Notes: generated by a model not told the origin, from the letters alone. A stretch of DNA of 64,000 nt from Candidatus Dormiibacterota bacterium (GCA_035544955.1 DASZZN010000007.1:1-64000), one strand, 5' to 3'; shown: positions 49,619 through 57,311, counted from the stretch's first letter. Numbers and translations: made by a program.

Positions 49619-49957
49619 TCATCTTCCCTGATCCCGAGACCTCGTCAATCCTCGCGGCGCCTTCAGTCGCCACGCCGCTGTGATCAGCTCGCGAACTACC
49701 CGGGCATCAGCCAGGGGCAGCGTCAGCTGGACGGCGCGGATCTGTTTCCCCCACCAAAACTCCCGGCACACGCCTGGGTGATCGTTCACCGCGATCCGGA
49801 TCTGATGCAGGTCGAGCATGACGTTGACGCGTTCCGGGTCCCAGAGGGTTGCGAAGATCTTCCCGCGGACCCGAAAGGAGGGCCGGCCGTGGTGGTCCTG
49901 CTCAGTCGCTTCGGGGAGCGACAGCGCTGTCCGGCGCAGCTGGCGGACGGACGTCAT
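49619..49957 (-). CDS. MmcQ/YjbR-family protein
   Basis: 112 residues. LRRTALSLPEATEQDHHGRPSFRVRGKIFATLWDPERVNVML is the family hallmark, with HPGVCREFWWGKQIRAVQLTLPLADARVVRELITAAWRL at the C-terminus. The fold resembles a double-wing DNA-binding motif; the function is unknown. It is a single gene facing away from the SidA remnant. Confidence 0.8.
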   Translation of the reverse strand: MTSVRQLRRTALSLPEATEQDHHGRPSFRVRGKIFATLWDPERVNVMLDLHQIRIAVNDHPGVCREFWWGKQIRAVQLTLPLADARVVRELITAAWRLKAPRGLTRSRDQGR

Positions 49958-49997
49958 AGCGATGTCACAACGGGACGATACCTTCCCTCTCCTGCGG

Positions 49998-50003
49998 TAG
50001 GCT
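49998..50003 (+). promoter_or_regulatory. -10 element (TAGGCT) before ATG 50012
   Basis: TAGGCT ends eight bases before ATG 50012, similar to the leaderless starts elsewhere in the window. Confidence 0.35.
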
Positions 50004-50011
50004 CTGATCGA

Positions 50012-50143
50012 ATGCTGGACGCGGTCGGGGTAGGGGTAGGTCCGTTTAATCTCAGCCTAGCCGCCCTGTTGGCTCCGACGGGCTTCAACGCGCGATTCTT
50101 CGAGAGGAGCTCGGTCTTCGATTTCGATAAGACCGGCAAATGA
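50012..50143 (+). pseudogene. N-terminal fragment of a lysine/ornithine N-monooxygenase (SidA/IucD-like)
   Basis: 43 residues: MLDAVGVGVGPFNLSLAALL and then NARFFERSSVFDFDKTGK before TGA. The segment GVGVGPFNLSLAAL is the FAD-binding start typical of siderophore N-hydroxylases, and FFER matches the next strand. The remaining 400 or so residues are absent. The TGA overlaps the ATG of the next gene (ATGA), so the fragment may now serve as a translated leader. No other siderophore gene is in the window. Confidence 0.65.
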
Positions 50144-50508
50144 AGCGACGACCGGTTGCTCTGGCGGCGATCAAGATGGTGCACACGCTCGCCTGGTTCT
50201 CCATCGAGTCGGGCGTAGGGTACCTGCTCTATGCGGGGCTCAGAAGGCAGTCCGACCGACGAGCGGCAGTCGCGGGAGCGGTGGTAGTAGGAGAGAGCCT
50301 CATCTTCGCGGCGAATGGCTTTCGGTGCCCACTCACAAAGCTGGCCGTCAAGTTTGGCGCCAAGCGCGGTGGCGTCACCGACATCTTCATTCCCCGTTGG
50401 TTCGCCCACAACCTTCCCGCAATCCACGTGCCGTTACTCGTCCTCGCGATTGGCCTGCACCTGAGGAATCTCCGCCTGAACCTCCCATCGCGGCACGGGC
50501 CGGAATAA
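50140..50508 (+). CDS. conserved membrane protein, unknown function
   Basis: 122 residues with about three hydrophobic segments (VHTLAWFSIESGVGYLLYAGL, AAVAGAVVVGESLIFAANGF, AIHVPLLVLAIGLHL). Conserved-looking features are CPLTKLAVKFGAKRGGVTDIFIPRWFAHNLP. Related sequences that I recall are annotated only as hypothetical. The ATG overlaps the TGA of the SidA fragment. Confidence 0.7.
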   Translation: MKRRPVALAAIKMVHTLAWFSIESGVGYLLYAGLRRQSDRRAAVAGAVVVGESLIFAANGFRCPLTKLAVKFGAKRGGVTDIFIPRWFAHNLPAIHVPLLVLAIGLHLRNLRLNLPSRHGPE

Positions 50509-50513
50509 TGCGA

Positions 50514-50545
50514 AACGTCCCTCGCTCTGCGCGGCGAGGGACGTT
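50514..50545. terminator. hairpin between convergent genes
   Basis: An 11-bp perfect stem AACGTCCCTCG / CGAGGGACGTT with a 10-base loop lies between the + gene ending 50508 and the - gene ending 50564. T-runs are short, but the position suits a bidirectional terminator. Confidence 0.6.
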
Positions 50546-50563
50546 CCGGTTCGATGTCGCGAT

Positions 50564-51154
50564 CTAGACAGCCGGGATCGCCTTGGGCTTGGCTGTCGCG
50601 AATGGCAGCGCGACCTTCTGCCGCTGGCGGACCCAGAGGACGATCTCCAGCGCAAAGGCGCCGAGGACCACGAAGGCTGCGACCGCCAAACCGATCGCCG
50701 CGTAAAGGGCGTAGGTTCCGATCGTCCACCAACCGTAAGCGTTCAGCAACAGGCCTCGAAGCGTCTCGCCCTTGAAGAGCGTCGCCACCTGGCCGGCCAT
50801 CTTCGTGTCAGTGGGGTTCGCCATCGCCTGCGCGCTCATCTGTGAGTAGGTCAGGCCACCGGCGACTTCGCTCAGATGCACGCCGATGAAGCTGTTCGCG
50901 TAGACCCTGGCTTGCTCGCCGGTGGTCAATTGCTGGCCACCGTAGACGTTCATGGCCGTCGCGTCGGCGGCCGGGAGGGCCGCGATCGCCGGGCTATTAG
51001 CAGCCGGGAAGTAGATCTGCTGCGCTGTCAACTCGGTCGAAATCTGATTGTGAATGAAAGAATTCCCCCAGAACAGGAACCCCGCGCAGAAAACCAGGAT
51101 GCCAATGAGGCCGGCCTGGAGGACCAACACTCGCCACCGCAATGTCTTTGTCAT
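50564..51154 (-). CDS. two-helix membrane protein, unknown function
   Basis: 196 residues: an N-terminal membrane helix (LVLQAGLIGILVFCAGFLFWG), an external region of about 110 residues (ELTAQQIYFPAANSPAIAAL, EVAGGLTYSQMSAQAMANPTD) and a second helix (YALYAAIGLAVAAFVVLGAFALEIVLWV). ATG 51154 has GGAGG eight bases upstream. Two GGGAC/GTCCC-type sites lie 86-145 bases upstream, so I infer membership in the DevR-like regulon. No family name is recalled. Confidence 0.75.
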   Translation of the reverse strand: MTKTLRWRVLVLQAGLIGILVFCAGFLFWGNSFIHNQISTELTAQQIYFPAANSPAIAALPAADATAMNVYGGQQLTTGEQARVYANSFIGVHLSEVAGGLTYSQMSAQAMANPTDTKMAGQVATLFKGETLRGLLLNAYGWWTIGTYALYAAIGLAVAAFVVLGAFALEIVLWVRQRQKVALPFATAKPKAIPAV

Positions 51155-51239
51155 CTCAATTACCTCCATCGAAAATTTGCCTCCTGGTCGTGCGCTCCAG
51201 GTGTTGATCTCATCCTGCAGCAGTAGGGCGGAAAGCTTC

Positions 51240-51254
51240 AGGACCGAAGGTCCC
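51240..51254. promoter_or_regulatory. imperfect DosR-box-like site (odd spacing)
   Basis: AGGACCGAAGGTCCC, a palindrome GGACC-GAA-GGTCC. Its spacing differs by one base from the other boxes. It lies 86-100 bases upstream of the gene starting at 51154 (-). Confidence 0.4.
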
Positions 51255-51284
51255 GACCTCGTGGTGACCCAATCTCCGCTGGCC

Positions 51285-51298
51285 GGGACCTAAGTCCT
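51285..51298. promoter_or_regulatory. DosR-box-like site
   Basis: GGGACCTAAGTCCT; on the minus strand AGGACTTAGGTCCC. It matches GGGAC-N4-GTCCC at 9 of 10 arm positions and shares the ACTT core of the mycobacterial DosR consensus. It is upstream of the gene at 51154 (-). Confidence 0.55.
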
Positions 51299-51310
51299 GC
51301 GACCGAAGCG

Positions 51311-51832
51311 TTACAGGCGGGCGAGCCCGATCGCCGTGGGTGTCGAGAAAGCCTGCGGGACGCAACGCCGCCAGCGGGACCGCCGCTCGGCGTTGGCGCG
51401 CGTGCTCAGCTCGAACATCACCCAGGCATAGGCGCCTGGGTCGTGGCCGTCGAAGGCGAGAGGGTCAAATCCCAGCGCCCGCAGGTCGGACTCGTCCTCG
51501 CCCGCATGAATAGCCAGAGACTCCAGCGCGAGGGGTACGAGCGTGCTGATCACGCGGTAGCCGGCCTCGGACGCGACGTGCGGATCGATCGATAGCGCGA
51601 CGCAGCGATCGGCTTCCTCGAGCGCCGTGAAGAAATCAGTGCGATCGACCCCGCTGCGCGCCAGTTGCTCCGTCATGCGAAAAACCCGCTCCTGGGTCTC
51701 GATCGAGTGCTGCACGTGGCGCAGGCCTCGTGCCCAGACGTCTGCCAGAGCGTGGTCGTGCCGATACTGGCGCACCCACTCGGTCCGCTGCTCGTTGAGC
51801 TCCGCCATCGGGGGACGAACTGCGACAACCAT
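51311..51832 (-). CDS. unknown soluble protein
   Basis: 173 residues, all-helical by appearance (HALADVWARGLRHVQHSIETQERVFRMTEQLARSG; ALSIDPHVASEAGYRVISTLVPLALESLAIHAGEDE). No domain is recognised. In-frame starts also exist at 51865 and 51808; 51865 lies only 3 bases from the palindrome at 51869-51882, so a downstream start leaves room for a promoter. It is divergent from the receiver-like gene at 51966. Confidence 0.6.
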   Translation of the reverse strand: MVVAVRPPMAELNEQRTEWVRQYRHDHALADVWARGLRHVQHSIETQERVFRMTEQLARSGVDRTDFFTALEEADRCVALSIDPHVASEAGYRVISTLVPLALESLAIHAGEDESDLRALGFDPLAFDGHDPGAYAWVMFELSTRANAERRSRWRRCVPQAFSTPTAIGLARL

Positions 51833-51868
51833 GGAAACGAGGATGCGCCAATACAGGCCGCACACATA

Positions 51869-51882
51869 GGGACGCTGGTCCC
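51869..51882. promoter_or_regulatory. DosR-box-like site in a divergent promoter region
   Basis: GGGACGCTGGTCCC, a perfect GGGAC-N4-GTCCC palindrome. It lies between the gene starting at 51832 (-) and the gene starting at 51966 (+). Confidence 0.6.
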
Positions 51883-51965
51883 GACCTAGAGAGGACGAAT
51901 GGGCCTGCTAGCCGATGCCAGGGTCGAACACGATTGACGGGCGATCTCATACGGAGGTACCTGAT

Positions 51966-52394
51966 ATGAGGAACACCACACTTCCCATGGTCCGCCGCGC
52001 GACCGTGCTCCTGGTCGAACCGGACCGAGAGGACCGCGAGCGCTTCGGTGGCTGGATGGAATCGGCGGGCATCGATCCGATCAACTGCCCCGGGCCCCAC
52101 GCTCCCGACTTCACCTGCCTTGGAACCTCGAACGCGCTCTGCCCGCTGGTCAACCTGGCCGATGTGGCGGTGCTCGACGTCCGCCGGCTGCCTGGGGCCT
52201 CGACGGCGGGCCTGCCCGGGTGGCGCTTACTCCGCTACTACCTCGAGCATGGCAAGCCGGTGGTCGTGATCGCCGATCGCTATCGGAAACCGACGTTCCG
52301 TCCGGAGCAGGTCTTCGTGCTCCGCCCGAATCCCGGGCGGGAGTCGCTGCTGCTGGCGGTTCGCGCGGTTCTTCGAGAAGCGGCGACCTGGTAG
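51966..52394 (+). CDS. degenerate receiver-like protein
   Basis: 142 residues. The frame looks like a CheY-type receiver: ATVLLVEPDREDRERFGGWMESAG, VAVLDVRRLPGASTAG (Asp at the phospho-site position), KPVVVIADRYRKP and VFVLRPNPGRESLLLAVRAVL. One acidic-pocket residue and the conserved Lys appear replaced (EPD in place of DDD; RPNP in place of KP), so phosphorylation is doubtful. GGAGG lies eight bases before ATG 51966. It has no output domain. A GGGAC-N4-GTCCC site is 84 bases upstream. Confidence 0.6.
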   Translation: MRNTTLPMVRRATVLLVEPDREDRERFGGWMESAGIDPINCPGPHAPDFTCLGTSNALCPLVNLADVAVLDVRRLPGASTAGLPGWRLLRYYLEHGKPVVVIADRYRKPTFRPEQVFVLRPNPGRESLLLAVRAVLREAATW

Positions 52395-52675
52395 CCCCAT
52401 GGCGCTCTTAGTCGACGAGGACGATCGGCGGATCGCCCGTCGCGCGCTCCATCAGGCCGATGAACTTGCTCGACGATCTCGAGGAGCTGCAACTCCGCGG
52501 CGTCTCCGAAGTACCGTCCTGGTGTGGCGAGAAGGAAACGGCGCCGCGCCGGGCAGCGAACCTGGCCGGGCATTTGGAACCCGCAGCTCGAGACCGAGTG
52601 TGGCGTGATCAAGCTGATGGACGACGTCTACGAGCTGGAAGAACGCCTCATGCGCTGCCTACGCTTGCGGACGGT
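52395..52675. other. intergenic stretch without a convincing gene
   Basis: Several short frames exist on both strands, but none has a ribosome site or a family pattern. A + frame ending at TAG 52679 reads ETECGVIKLMDDVYELEERL and looks protein-like, but lacks a clear start. It may be debris of a lost gene. Confidence 0.3.
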
Positions 52676-52813
52676 TTAGCGACCGGTTGCGTTCGTCTCG
52701 GCGTAATAGCACCGCCAGATCAGCCGAAAAACCAGGACGGAGGCGAAGCCGGTCACGCGATTGCTCCCGCGGATCGCACCGACCACGAAGTCGACGAGGC
52801 CCCTCGGATACCG
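52676..52813 (-). pseudogene. possible DUF4389 fragment
   Basis: The frame RYPRGLVDFVVGAIRGSNRV followed by a hydrophobic run resembles the conserved start of DUF4389 membrane repeats (YPR-LFDFVVG-RW--RV). It has no start codon of its own, no YPPF motif follows, and it stops after 46 codons. The assignment is by eye and weak. Confidence 0.25.
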
Positions 52814-52817
52814 CCTG

Positions 52818-53264
52818 TCAGCCGGCCGGCGTCATCGTTGCCTCGATGGCCGAGGCGAGCCGATCGATGAAGTCCTTGATCGTGGCTTCCGCGACGCGGG
52901 AGAGCAGAGCCTTGTCCATGGTCCGCCCAACCAACCCGAGCGGTGGCTGGTACCGAGCGCTGATGGAAAGCTGCGTCAGGTGAGCTCCCAGCGAAGCCAG
53001 TTCCAGTTCGGCGTCGAGCACGGGGAAAAGTCCTGTCGGTCCGGTCGCGCGCCACGTGAGCGGGAACCAGGTTCGCTCGGTACCCATGACCGGCTCTCCA
53101 ATCTCGATCTCGACGTGCTTGGAAACCCGATGGCCGTCTACGGCAAAGCCGACCTCAGCCATGAGATGCTGGCCGCGATCATCCGCAACGATGGCTAAAT
53201 TCGGAATCACGCCTGCAGGCACCGAGAGGAGCGTCTGCTCGAGGGCTGCGCGTGGGTGCGGCAA
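52818..53264 (-). CDS. SRPBCC-like protein, paralogue 1 (N-terminus disturbed)
   Basis: 148 residues from TTG 53264. The sequence (NLAIVADDRGQHLMAEVGFAVDGHRVSKHVEIEIGE, FPVLDAELELASLGAHLTQLSISARYQPP, RVAEATIKDFIDRLASAIEA) parallels the protein at 56768-57262 along its whole length. The frame continues upstream past the TTG as IFIRYYVEL, matching FLRYFVEL of the paralogue, but no in-frame start exists. ATG 53293 would be in register if one base were inserted after its second codon. A one-base deletion at codon 2-3 is therefore suspected. The fold guess (coenzyme Q-binding/polyketide-cyclase-like) is weak. Confidence 0.6.
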   Translation of the reverse strand: MPHPRAALEQTLLSVPAGVIPNLAIVADDRGQHLMAEVGFAVDGHRVSKHVEIEIGEPVMGTERTWFPLTWRATGPTGLFPVLDAELELASLGAHLTQLSISARYQPPLGLVGRTMDKALLSRVAEATIKDFIDRLASAIEATMTPAG

Positions 53265-53324
53265 TTCGACGTAATACCTGATAAAGATGGCATTGACGCT
53301 ACAGCCAGTGCTTCGACAGCCATA

Positions 53325-53338
53325 GGGACCATGGTCCC
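53325..53338. promoter_or_regulatory. DosR-box-like site before the DevR-like gene
   Basis: GGGACCATGGTCCC, a perfect 14-bp palindrome matching GGGAC-N4-GTCCC. It lies 60 bases upstream of GTG 53399 and also upstream of the divergent SRPBCC-like gene. This suggests autoregulation. Confidence 0.65.
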
Positions 53339-53398
53339 CTCCCCGACAGGACCAGTGATCTTGGTTAACCCCGCTTCTTCTGCGAAGATAGCCTGATC

Positions 53399-54058
53399 GT
53401 GAGCGGCATTCCCCTTCGGGTCGTCCTCGTCGACGACCATGAAGTCGTCCGGAACGGCATCAAGTCGCTCCTCGCAGAGACTCCGGATGTCAGCGTCGTC
53501 GGTGAAGCGGGCACCGTCAAGGACGCCATCGAGCGGGCCATGTGGGCTCGACCCGACGTCGTCATCATGGACGTCCGCCTGCCGGACGGCAGCGGCATCG
53601 AGGCCACCCGAGAAATCCGGGCGCGTCTGCCAAACACCCAGGTCCTGATGCTGACCACCTTCTCGGACGACGAGGCGCTCTTCGCTTCGATCATGGCCGG
53701 CGCCGCCGGCTATGTCCTGAAGCAGATCAAGGGCGCCGACCTCGTCCGGGCCGTCCAGACCGTCGGCCGTGGCGAGAGTTTGCTCGATCCCGCCGTCACC
53801 AAGGGTCTGCTCGATCGGCTACGAAGGGGCAAGCACCTGCTCAAGGACGAACGGCTGGCCCGCCTCTCGGCCCAGGAGGAGCGCATCCTCGAGATGATCG
53901 CCGAGGGCAAGACGAACCGCGAGATCGGCGACAAGCTGCACCTTGCCGAGAAGACGGTCAAGAACTATGTCACCAGCATCCTCTCCAAGCTCGAGGTCGC
54001 CCGCCGCGCCGAAGCTGCCGCCTACCTGACGCGACACACCACGACGCCGGGCGCCTGA
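53399..54058 (+). CDS. DevR/DosR-like response regulator (copy 1)
   Basis: 219 residues, NarL/FixJ family. The receiver has VDDHEVVRNG, phospho-Asp58 (VIMDVRLPDGSG) and Lys in LKQIKG. The C-terminal LuxR HTH reads LSAQEERILEMIAEGKTNREIGDKL and LAEKTVKNYVTSILSKLEV. The recognition-helix KTVKNYV is the same as in mycobacterial DosR, where those Lys and Asn residues contact the DosR box. The start is GTG 53399. It is followed after 4 bases by the GNAT-synthetase gene, so they form an operon. It is the close paralogue of the regulator at 59063. Confidence 0.92.
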   Translation: MSGIPLRVVLVDDHEVVRNGIKSLLAETPDVSVVGEAGTVKDAIERAMWARPDVVIMDVRLPDGSGIEATREIRARLPNTQVLMLTTFSDDEALFASIMAGAAGYVLKQIKGADLVRAVQTVGRGESLLDPAVTKGLLDRLRRGKHLLKDERLARLSAQEERILEMIAEGKTNREIGDKLHLAEKTVKNYVTSILSKLEVARRAEAAAYLTRHTTTPGA

Positions 54059-54062
54059 GCTT

Positions 54063-56771
54063 GTGAGCCAGGTCACGGACGCGGCCGGCGCGCCGGCGTT
54101 GGAGACGGACGTCGTCTTGCGCGACGGGTCGACCGTTCGCGTGCGGCCGACGCGGGCTGGCGACGAGCCGGCGATCCTCGCGTTTCTCGGCGGGCTATCG
54201 GACGAGTCACGGTATTTTCGCTTTTTCTCCGGCGCGCCGAATCTGAGCGAAGCGGCTCACCGGGCAGCGAACTCCGAGCTCGGCGAGCGATGCAACCTGG
54301 TCGCCCTCGTCGGCGCCGAACCCAGCATCGTCGCCCAGGCCGGCTATTTCCGCGGCGAGGGGGACCGGGCGGAGGTCGCGTTCGCCGTGGCTGACACATT
54401 CCAGGGCCGTGGGATTTCGACCATCCTCCTTGGCCAGCTGGCCGAGATCGCTCACGCCGTCGGCATCACCACGTTCGATGCCTCCGTCCTTTCGGAGAAC
54501 CATCGCATGATCGGGGTATTCCGCGAGAGCGGCTTCAAAGTTTCGACCCACGCCTCGGCAGGCGTTATCGACGTTGAGTTCCCTACCTCTCTTCGGCCGG
54601 AGGCGGTGGAGCGGTTCGCGCGGCGAGAGCAGATGGCGGCGATGGCGGCACTGGAGCATGTGCTCGTGCCAGGGTCGGTTGCCGTCATCGGCGCGTCGCG
54701 GACGCGAGGGACGATCGGCGCGGAGCTCTTCCACAACCTGCTCTCGAACGGCTTCAATGGCCCGGCCTATCCCGTCAATCCCTCCGCTGCCGTCGTCCAG
54801 TCGGTGGTGGCGTATCCGACCGTCCTCGATATCCCGGGCCCAGTCGACCTGGCCGTGATTGCCGTACCCGCTATCCACGCGGTCGGGACCGCGCGCCAAT
54901 GCGCGAAGAAAGGTGTCAAGAGCCTCGTCGTGATCTCCTCCGGGTTCGCCGAGTCAGGCGACGAGGGTGCCAACCGACAGGCCGAGTTGCTCGCGGTGTG
55001 CCGTGAGGCCGGAATGCGACTTGTCGGGCCCAATTGCATGGGCGTGATCAACACGGCGCCCGACGTTTCGATGAATGCCACGTTCGGCCCGGCGACACCT
55101 CCGCGCGGTCGCGTCGGCTTCATGTCACAGAGCGGCGCCCTGGGGCTGGCGGTGATCGACTATGCAAAGACCCTTGGCCTCGGCTTGTCGTGGTTCATCT
55201 CCGCCGGGAACAAGGCCGACCTTTCCGGCAACGACGTACTTCAGTACGCCGAGACGGATCCTCACACCGACCTGGTGCTGCTCTACCTCGAATCGTTCGG
55301 GAATCCGCGCAAGTTCGCGCGAATTGCCCGGCGCGTGGCGCGGACCAAGCCCATCATCGCTGTCAAAAGTGGACGCTCCGCCGCCGGTGCCCGAGCGACC
55401 TCATCGCACACTGGCGCGATGCTCTCGGCCTCCGACGCCACCGTCGATGCGCTGTTCCGCCAGGCGGGCGTCATCCGGACCGATACGTTGGCCGAACTCT
55501 TCGACGTCGCCGCCCTGATGTCCAGCCAACCGGCTCCCGCGGGAAAGCGGGTCGCCGTCATCACAAACGGGGGCGGACCCGGCATCCTCTGCGCGGACGC
55601 CTGCGAGGCGGAGGGCCTGGTCGTACCTCCCCTTCCAGACGACGTCACCGCCGGACTGCGGCAATTCCTTCCTCCCCAGGCCTCGGTCCGCAATCCGATC
55701 GACATGATCGCCGCCGCCTCGGCCGACGACTACCGGCGGGTGATCCGCACGGTAGCGGCGTCCGACAGTATCGACGCGATCGTGGTCATCTTCATTCCGC
55801 CGCTCGTTACGCAGCCGGGCGACGTTGCACGCGCAATTCGGGACGCGGCGGAGACGTTGCCACGACCCATTCCGCTCATCAGCGTCTTCATGTCGGCGCA
55901 GGGCGTGCCCGACGAACTCAAGGGCAAGAAAGTCAGCATCCCCTCCTTTCAGTTCCCCGAAGACGCCGCGCGCGCCCTGGCCCGGTCGGCCGTTTATGGT
56001 GAGTGGCGTCATCGACCGGAGGGAACGGTTCGCGACTTTCCCAACGCCCGGCCAGACGAGGCTGCCGGGATTATCTCGTCGGTGCTGGCCACCGAGGCCC
56101 GATGGCTGACGGGAGAGGAGACGCAGCAGTTGCTCACCTGCTATGGGATAGCACTCGCCCCAACGCGCTTCGCTGCGACGCCGCTGCAGGCTCGAGAAGC
56201 CGCTGGCGAGTTGGGCGGACGGGTGGCCCTCAAGGCGATGGCACCAACGCTGCTGCACAAGTCCGACGCCGGGGGCGTCCGCCTTGGATTGACGGTCGAC
56301 GACATCGAGGATGCCGCCCGCGAGATGACGATGCGAGTTGCCCGGGGCGGCCACGTGCTTTCAGGGTTCCAGGTGCAGGCGATGATCAGCGAGGGCGTCG
56401 AGATGCTGGTCGGCGTCGTCCATGACCGCCTCTTTGGGCCGGTCCTGGCCTGCGGAGCGGGCGGCACCACGGCGGAACTGCTCAAGGACATTGCGGTCCG
56501 GATCACGCCGCTGTCTGACCTGGACGCGCGGGAGATGCTGCGTTCGCTCAAGACCTTCCCGCTGCTGGACGGCTATCGCGGCGCTCCTAAGGCGGACGTC
56601 GCCGCGTTGGAGGAGGTGATGCTCCGAGTCAATGCCATGGTGGAAGGACACGCAGAAATCGCCGAGCTCGACTGCAATCCGGTCATGGTCGGCCAGCACG
56701 GCGCCATCGTCGTGGACGCGCGGCTTCGGCTAGAGATGCCGTTGCCAAGGCGGCCGATCGGGGCACGCTAG
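54063..56771 (+). CDS. GNAT acetyltransferase fused to an ADP-forming acyl-CoA synthetase
   Basis: 902 residues. N-terminal GNAT domain (residues about 15-175; VRVRPTRAGDEPAILAFL, VADTFQGRGISTILLGQLAEIA). The CoA-binding Rossmann domain comes next (VAVIGASRTRGTIGAELFHNLL), then succinyl-CoA ligase-like domains with the phospho-His region SSHTGAMLSASDATVDALFRQAGV (His near 446), and a C-terminal ATP-grasp domain (LTCYGIALAPTRFA, LKAMAPTLLHKSDAGGVRLGL, LDCNPVMV). Such fusions are Pat/Acd-type proteins joining protein lysine acetylation with acetate or acyl-CoA metabolism. Co-transcribed with the DevR-like gene (4-base gap). The GTG start lacks a strong ribosome site; coupling is likely. Confidence 0.93.
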   Translation: MSQVTDAAGAPALETDVVLRDGSTVRVRPTRAGDEPAILAFLGGLSDESRYFRFFSGAPNLSEAAHRAANSELGERCNLVALVGAEPSIVAQAGYFRGEGDRAEVAFAVADTFQGRGISTILLGQLAEIAHAVGITTFDASVLSENHRMIGVFRESGFKVSTHASAGVIDVEFPTSLRPEAVERFARREQMAAMAALEHVLVPGSVAVIGASRTRGTIGAELFHNLLSNGFNGPAYPVNPSAAVVQSVVAYPTVLDIPGPVDLAVIAVPAIHAVGTARQCAKKGVKSLVVISSGFAESGDEGANRQAELLAVCREAGMRLVGPNCMGVINTAPDVSMNATFGPATPPRGRVGFMSQSGALGLAVIDYAKTLGLGLSWFISAGNKADLSGNDVLQYAETDPHTDLVLLYLESFGNPRKFARIARRVARTKPIIAVKSGRSAAGARATSSHTGAMLSASDATVDALFRQAGVIRTDTLAELFDVAALMSSQPAPAGKRVAVITNGGGPGILCADACEAEGLVVPPLPDDVTAGLRQFLPPQASVRNPIDMIAAASADDYRRVIRTVAASDSIDAIVVIFIPPLVTQPGDVARAIRDAAETLPRPIPLISVFMSAQGVPDELKGKKVSIPSFQFPEDAARALARSAVYGEWRHRPEGTVRDFPNARPDEAAGIISSVLATEARWLTGEETQQLLTCYGIALAPTRFAATPLQAREAAGELGGRVALKAMAPTLLHKSDAGGVRLGLTVDDIEDAAREMTMRVARGGHVLSGFQVQAMISEGVEMLVGVVHDRLFGPVLACGAGGTTAELLKDIAVRITPLSDLDAREMLRSLKTFPLLDGYRGAPKADVAALEEVMLRVNAMVEGHAEIAELDCNPVMVGQHGAIVVDARLRLEMPLPRRPIGAR

Positions 56772-57262
56772 GCAACTGCCGAAGTGGGCGATCCCCCGAG
56801 AACACGCGTTGTTACCACGCGCGCCAGGCCGTCGACGAATACCTTGAGGGTCGCTTCACCGACCCGCTGCGCCGTCCCCCGATCGATATGCCTGTTCGTA
56901 ACCGAGCCAGGCAAGTAGTAGCGACCGGCGACCGCCAGCTGACTACGGCCGCGACCCAGGGAGCCGAGCTCCAGGTCTGCTTCCAGAAGAGGCCTTGCCG
57001 TCTGCGGCCCGACGAGCGCCCAGGCCATGGTGCGGAGGCTGGTGGATCCCCGGTGAATAGCTGGCTGCATACCGAATACCACCACCGCGCCCATCAGGTG
57101 ATCGCCCACGAGCGGATCGGCCTCCAGTATCAGGCGGAGCGATCGGGCATGGGCCTTGTTGGCTACCCCGGCGAGCCATTCCGCCGGTAGCGCGTCAAGG
57201 GCCGTCTCGACCTCCGTCATCGGCAGCTCCAACTCGACGAAGTAGCGCAGGAAGGACTCCAT
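56768..57262 (-). CDS. SRPBCC-like protein, paralogue 2
   Basis: 164 residues: MESFLRYFVELELPMTEVETALDALPAEWLAGVAN, AVVVFGMQPAIHRGSTSLRTMAWALVGPQTARPLLEADLELGSLGRGRSQLAVAGRYYLPG, then QRVGEATLKVFVDGLARVV. It is a full-length paralogue of the protein at 52818. ATG 57262 was chosen over 57355, because the latter leaves no promoter space to the divergent kinase gene. Its 3' end overlaps the end of the synthetase gene by 4 bases. Its consistent placement next to DevR/DevS-like genes suggests a role in the same response. Confidence 0.7.
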   Translation of the reverse strand: MESFLRYFVELELPMTEVETALDALPAEWLAGVANKAHARSLRLILEADPLVGDHLMGAVVVFGMQPAIHRGSTSLRTMAWALVGPQTARPLLEADLELGSLGRGRSQLAVAGRYYLPGSVTNRHIDRGTAQRVGEATLKVFVDGLARVVTTRVLGGSPTSAVA

Positions 57263-57297
57263 ATCATGAGTCTGGGCAGCGCCGGCCGGCGACGCAC

Positions 57298-57311
57298 CGG
57301 CCAAAGGTCCC
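57298..57311. promoter_or_regulatory. weak DosR-box-like site before the kinase gene
   Basis: CGGCCAAAGGTCCC matches GGGAC-N4-GTCCC at 8 of 10 arm positions. It lies in the divergent region between paralogue 2 and the kinase. Confidence 0.3.

Noticed and set aside
52399-52870. Several overlapping short frames (69-136 codons) on the plus strand
   Set aside because: Arg/Ala/Pro-rich shadows in conflicting frames, with no ribosome site or recognisable domain.
53207-53440. 77-codon minus-strand frame across the box before the DevR-like gene
   Set aside because: It overlaps the start of the response regulator and the promoter region, and its sequence has no family pattern.
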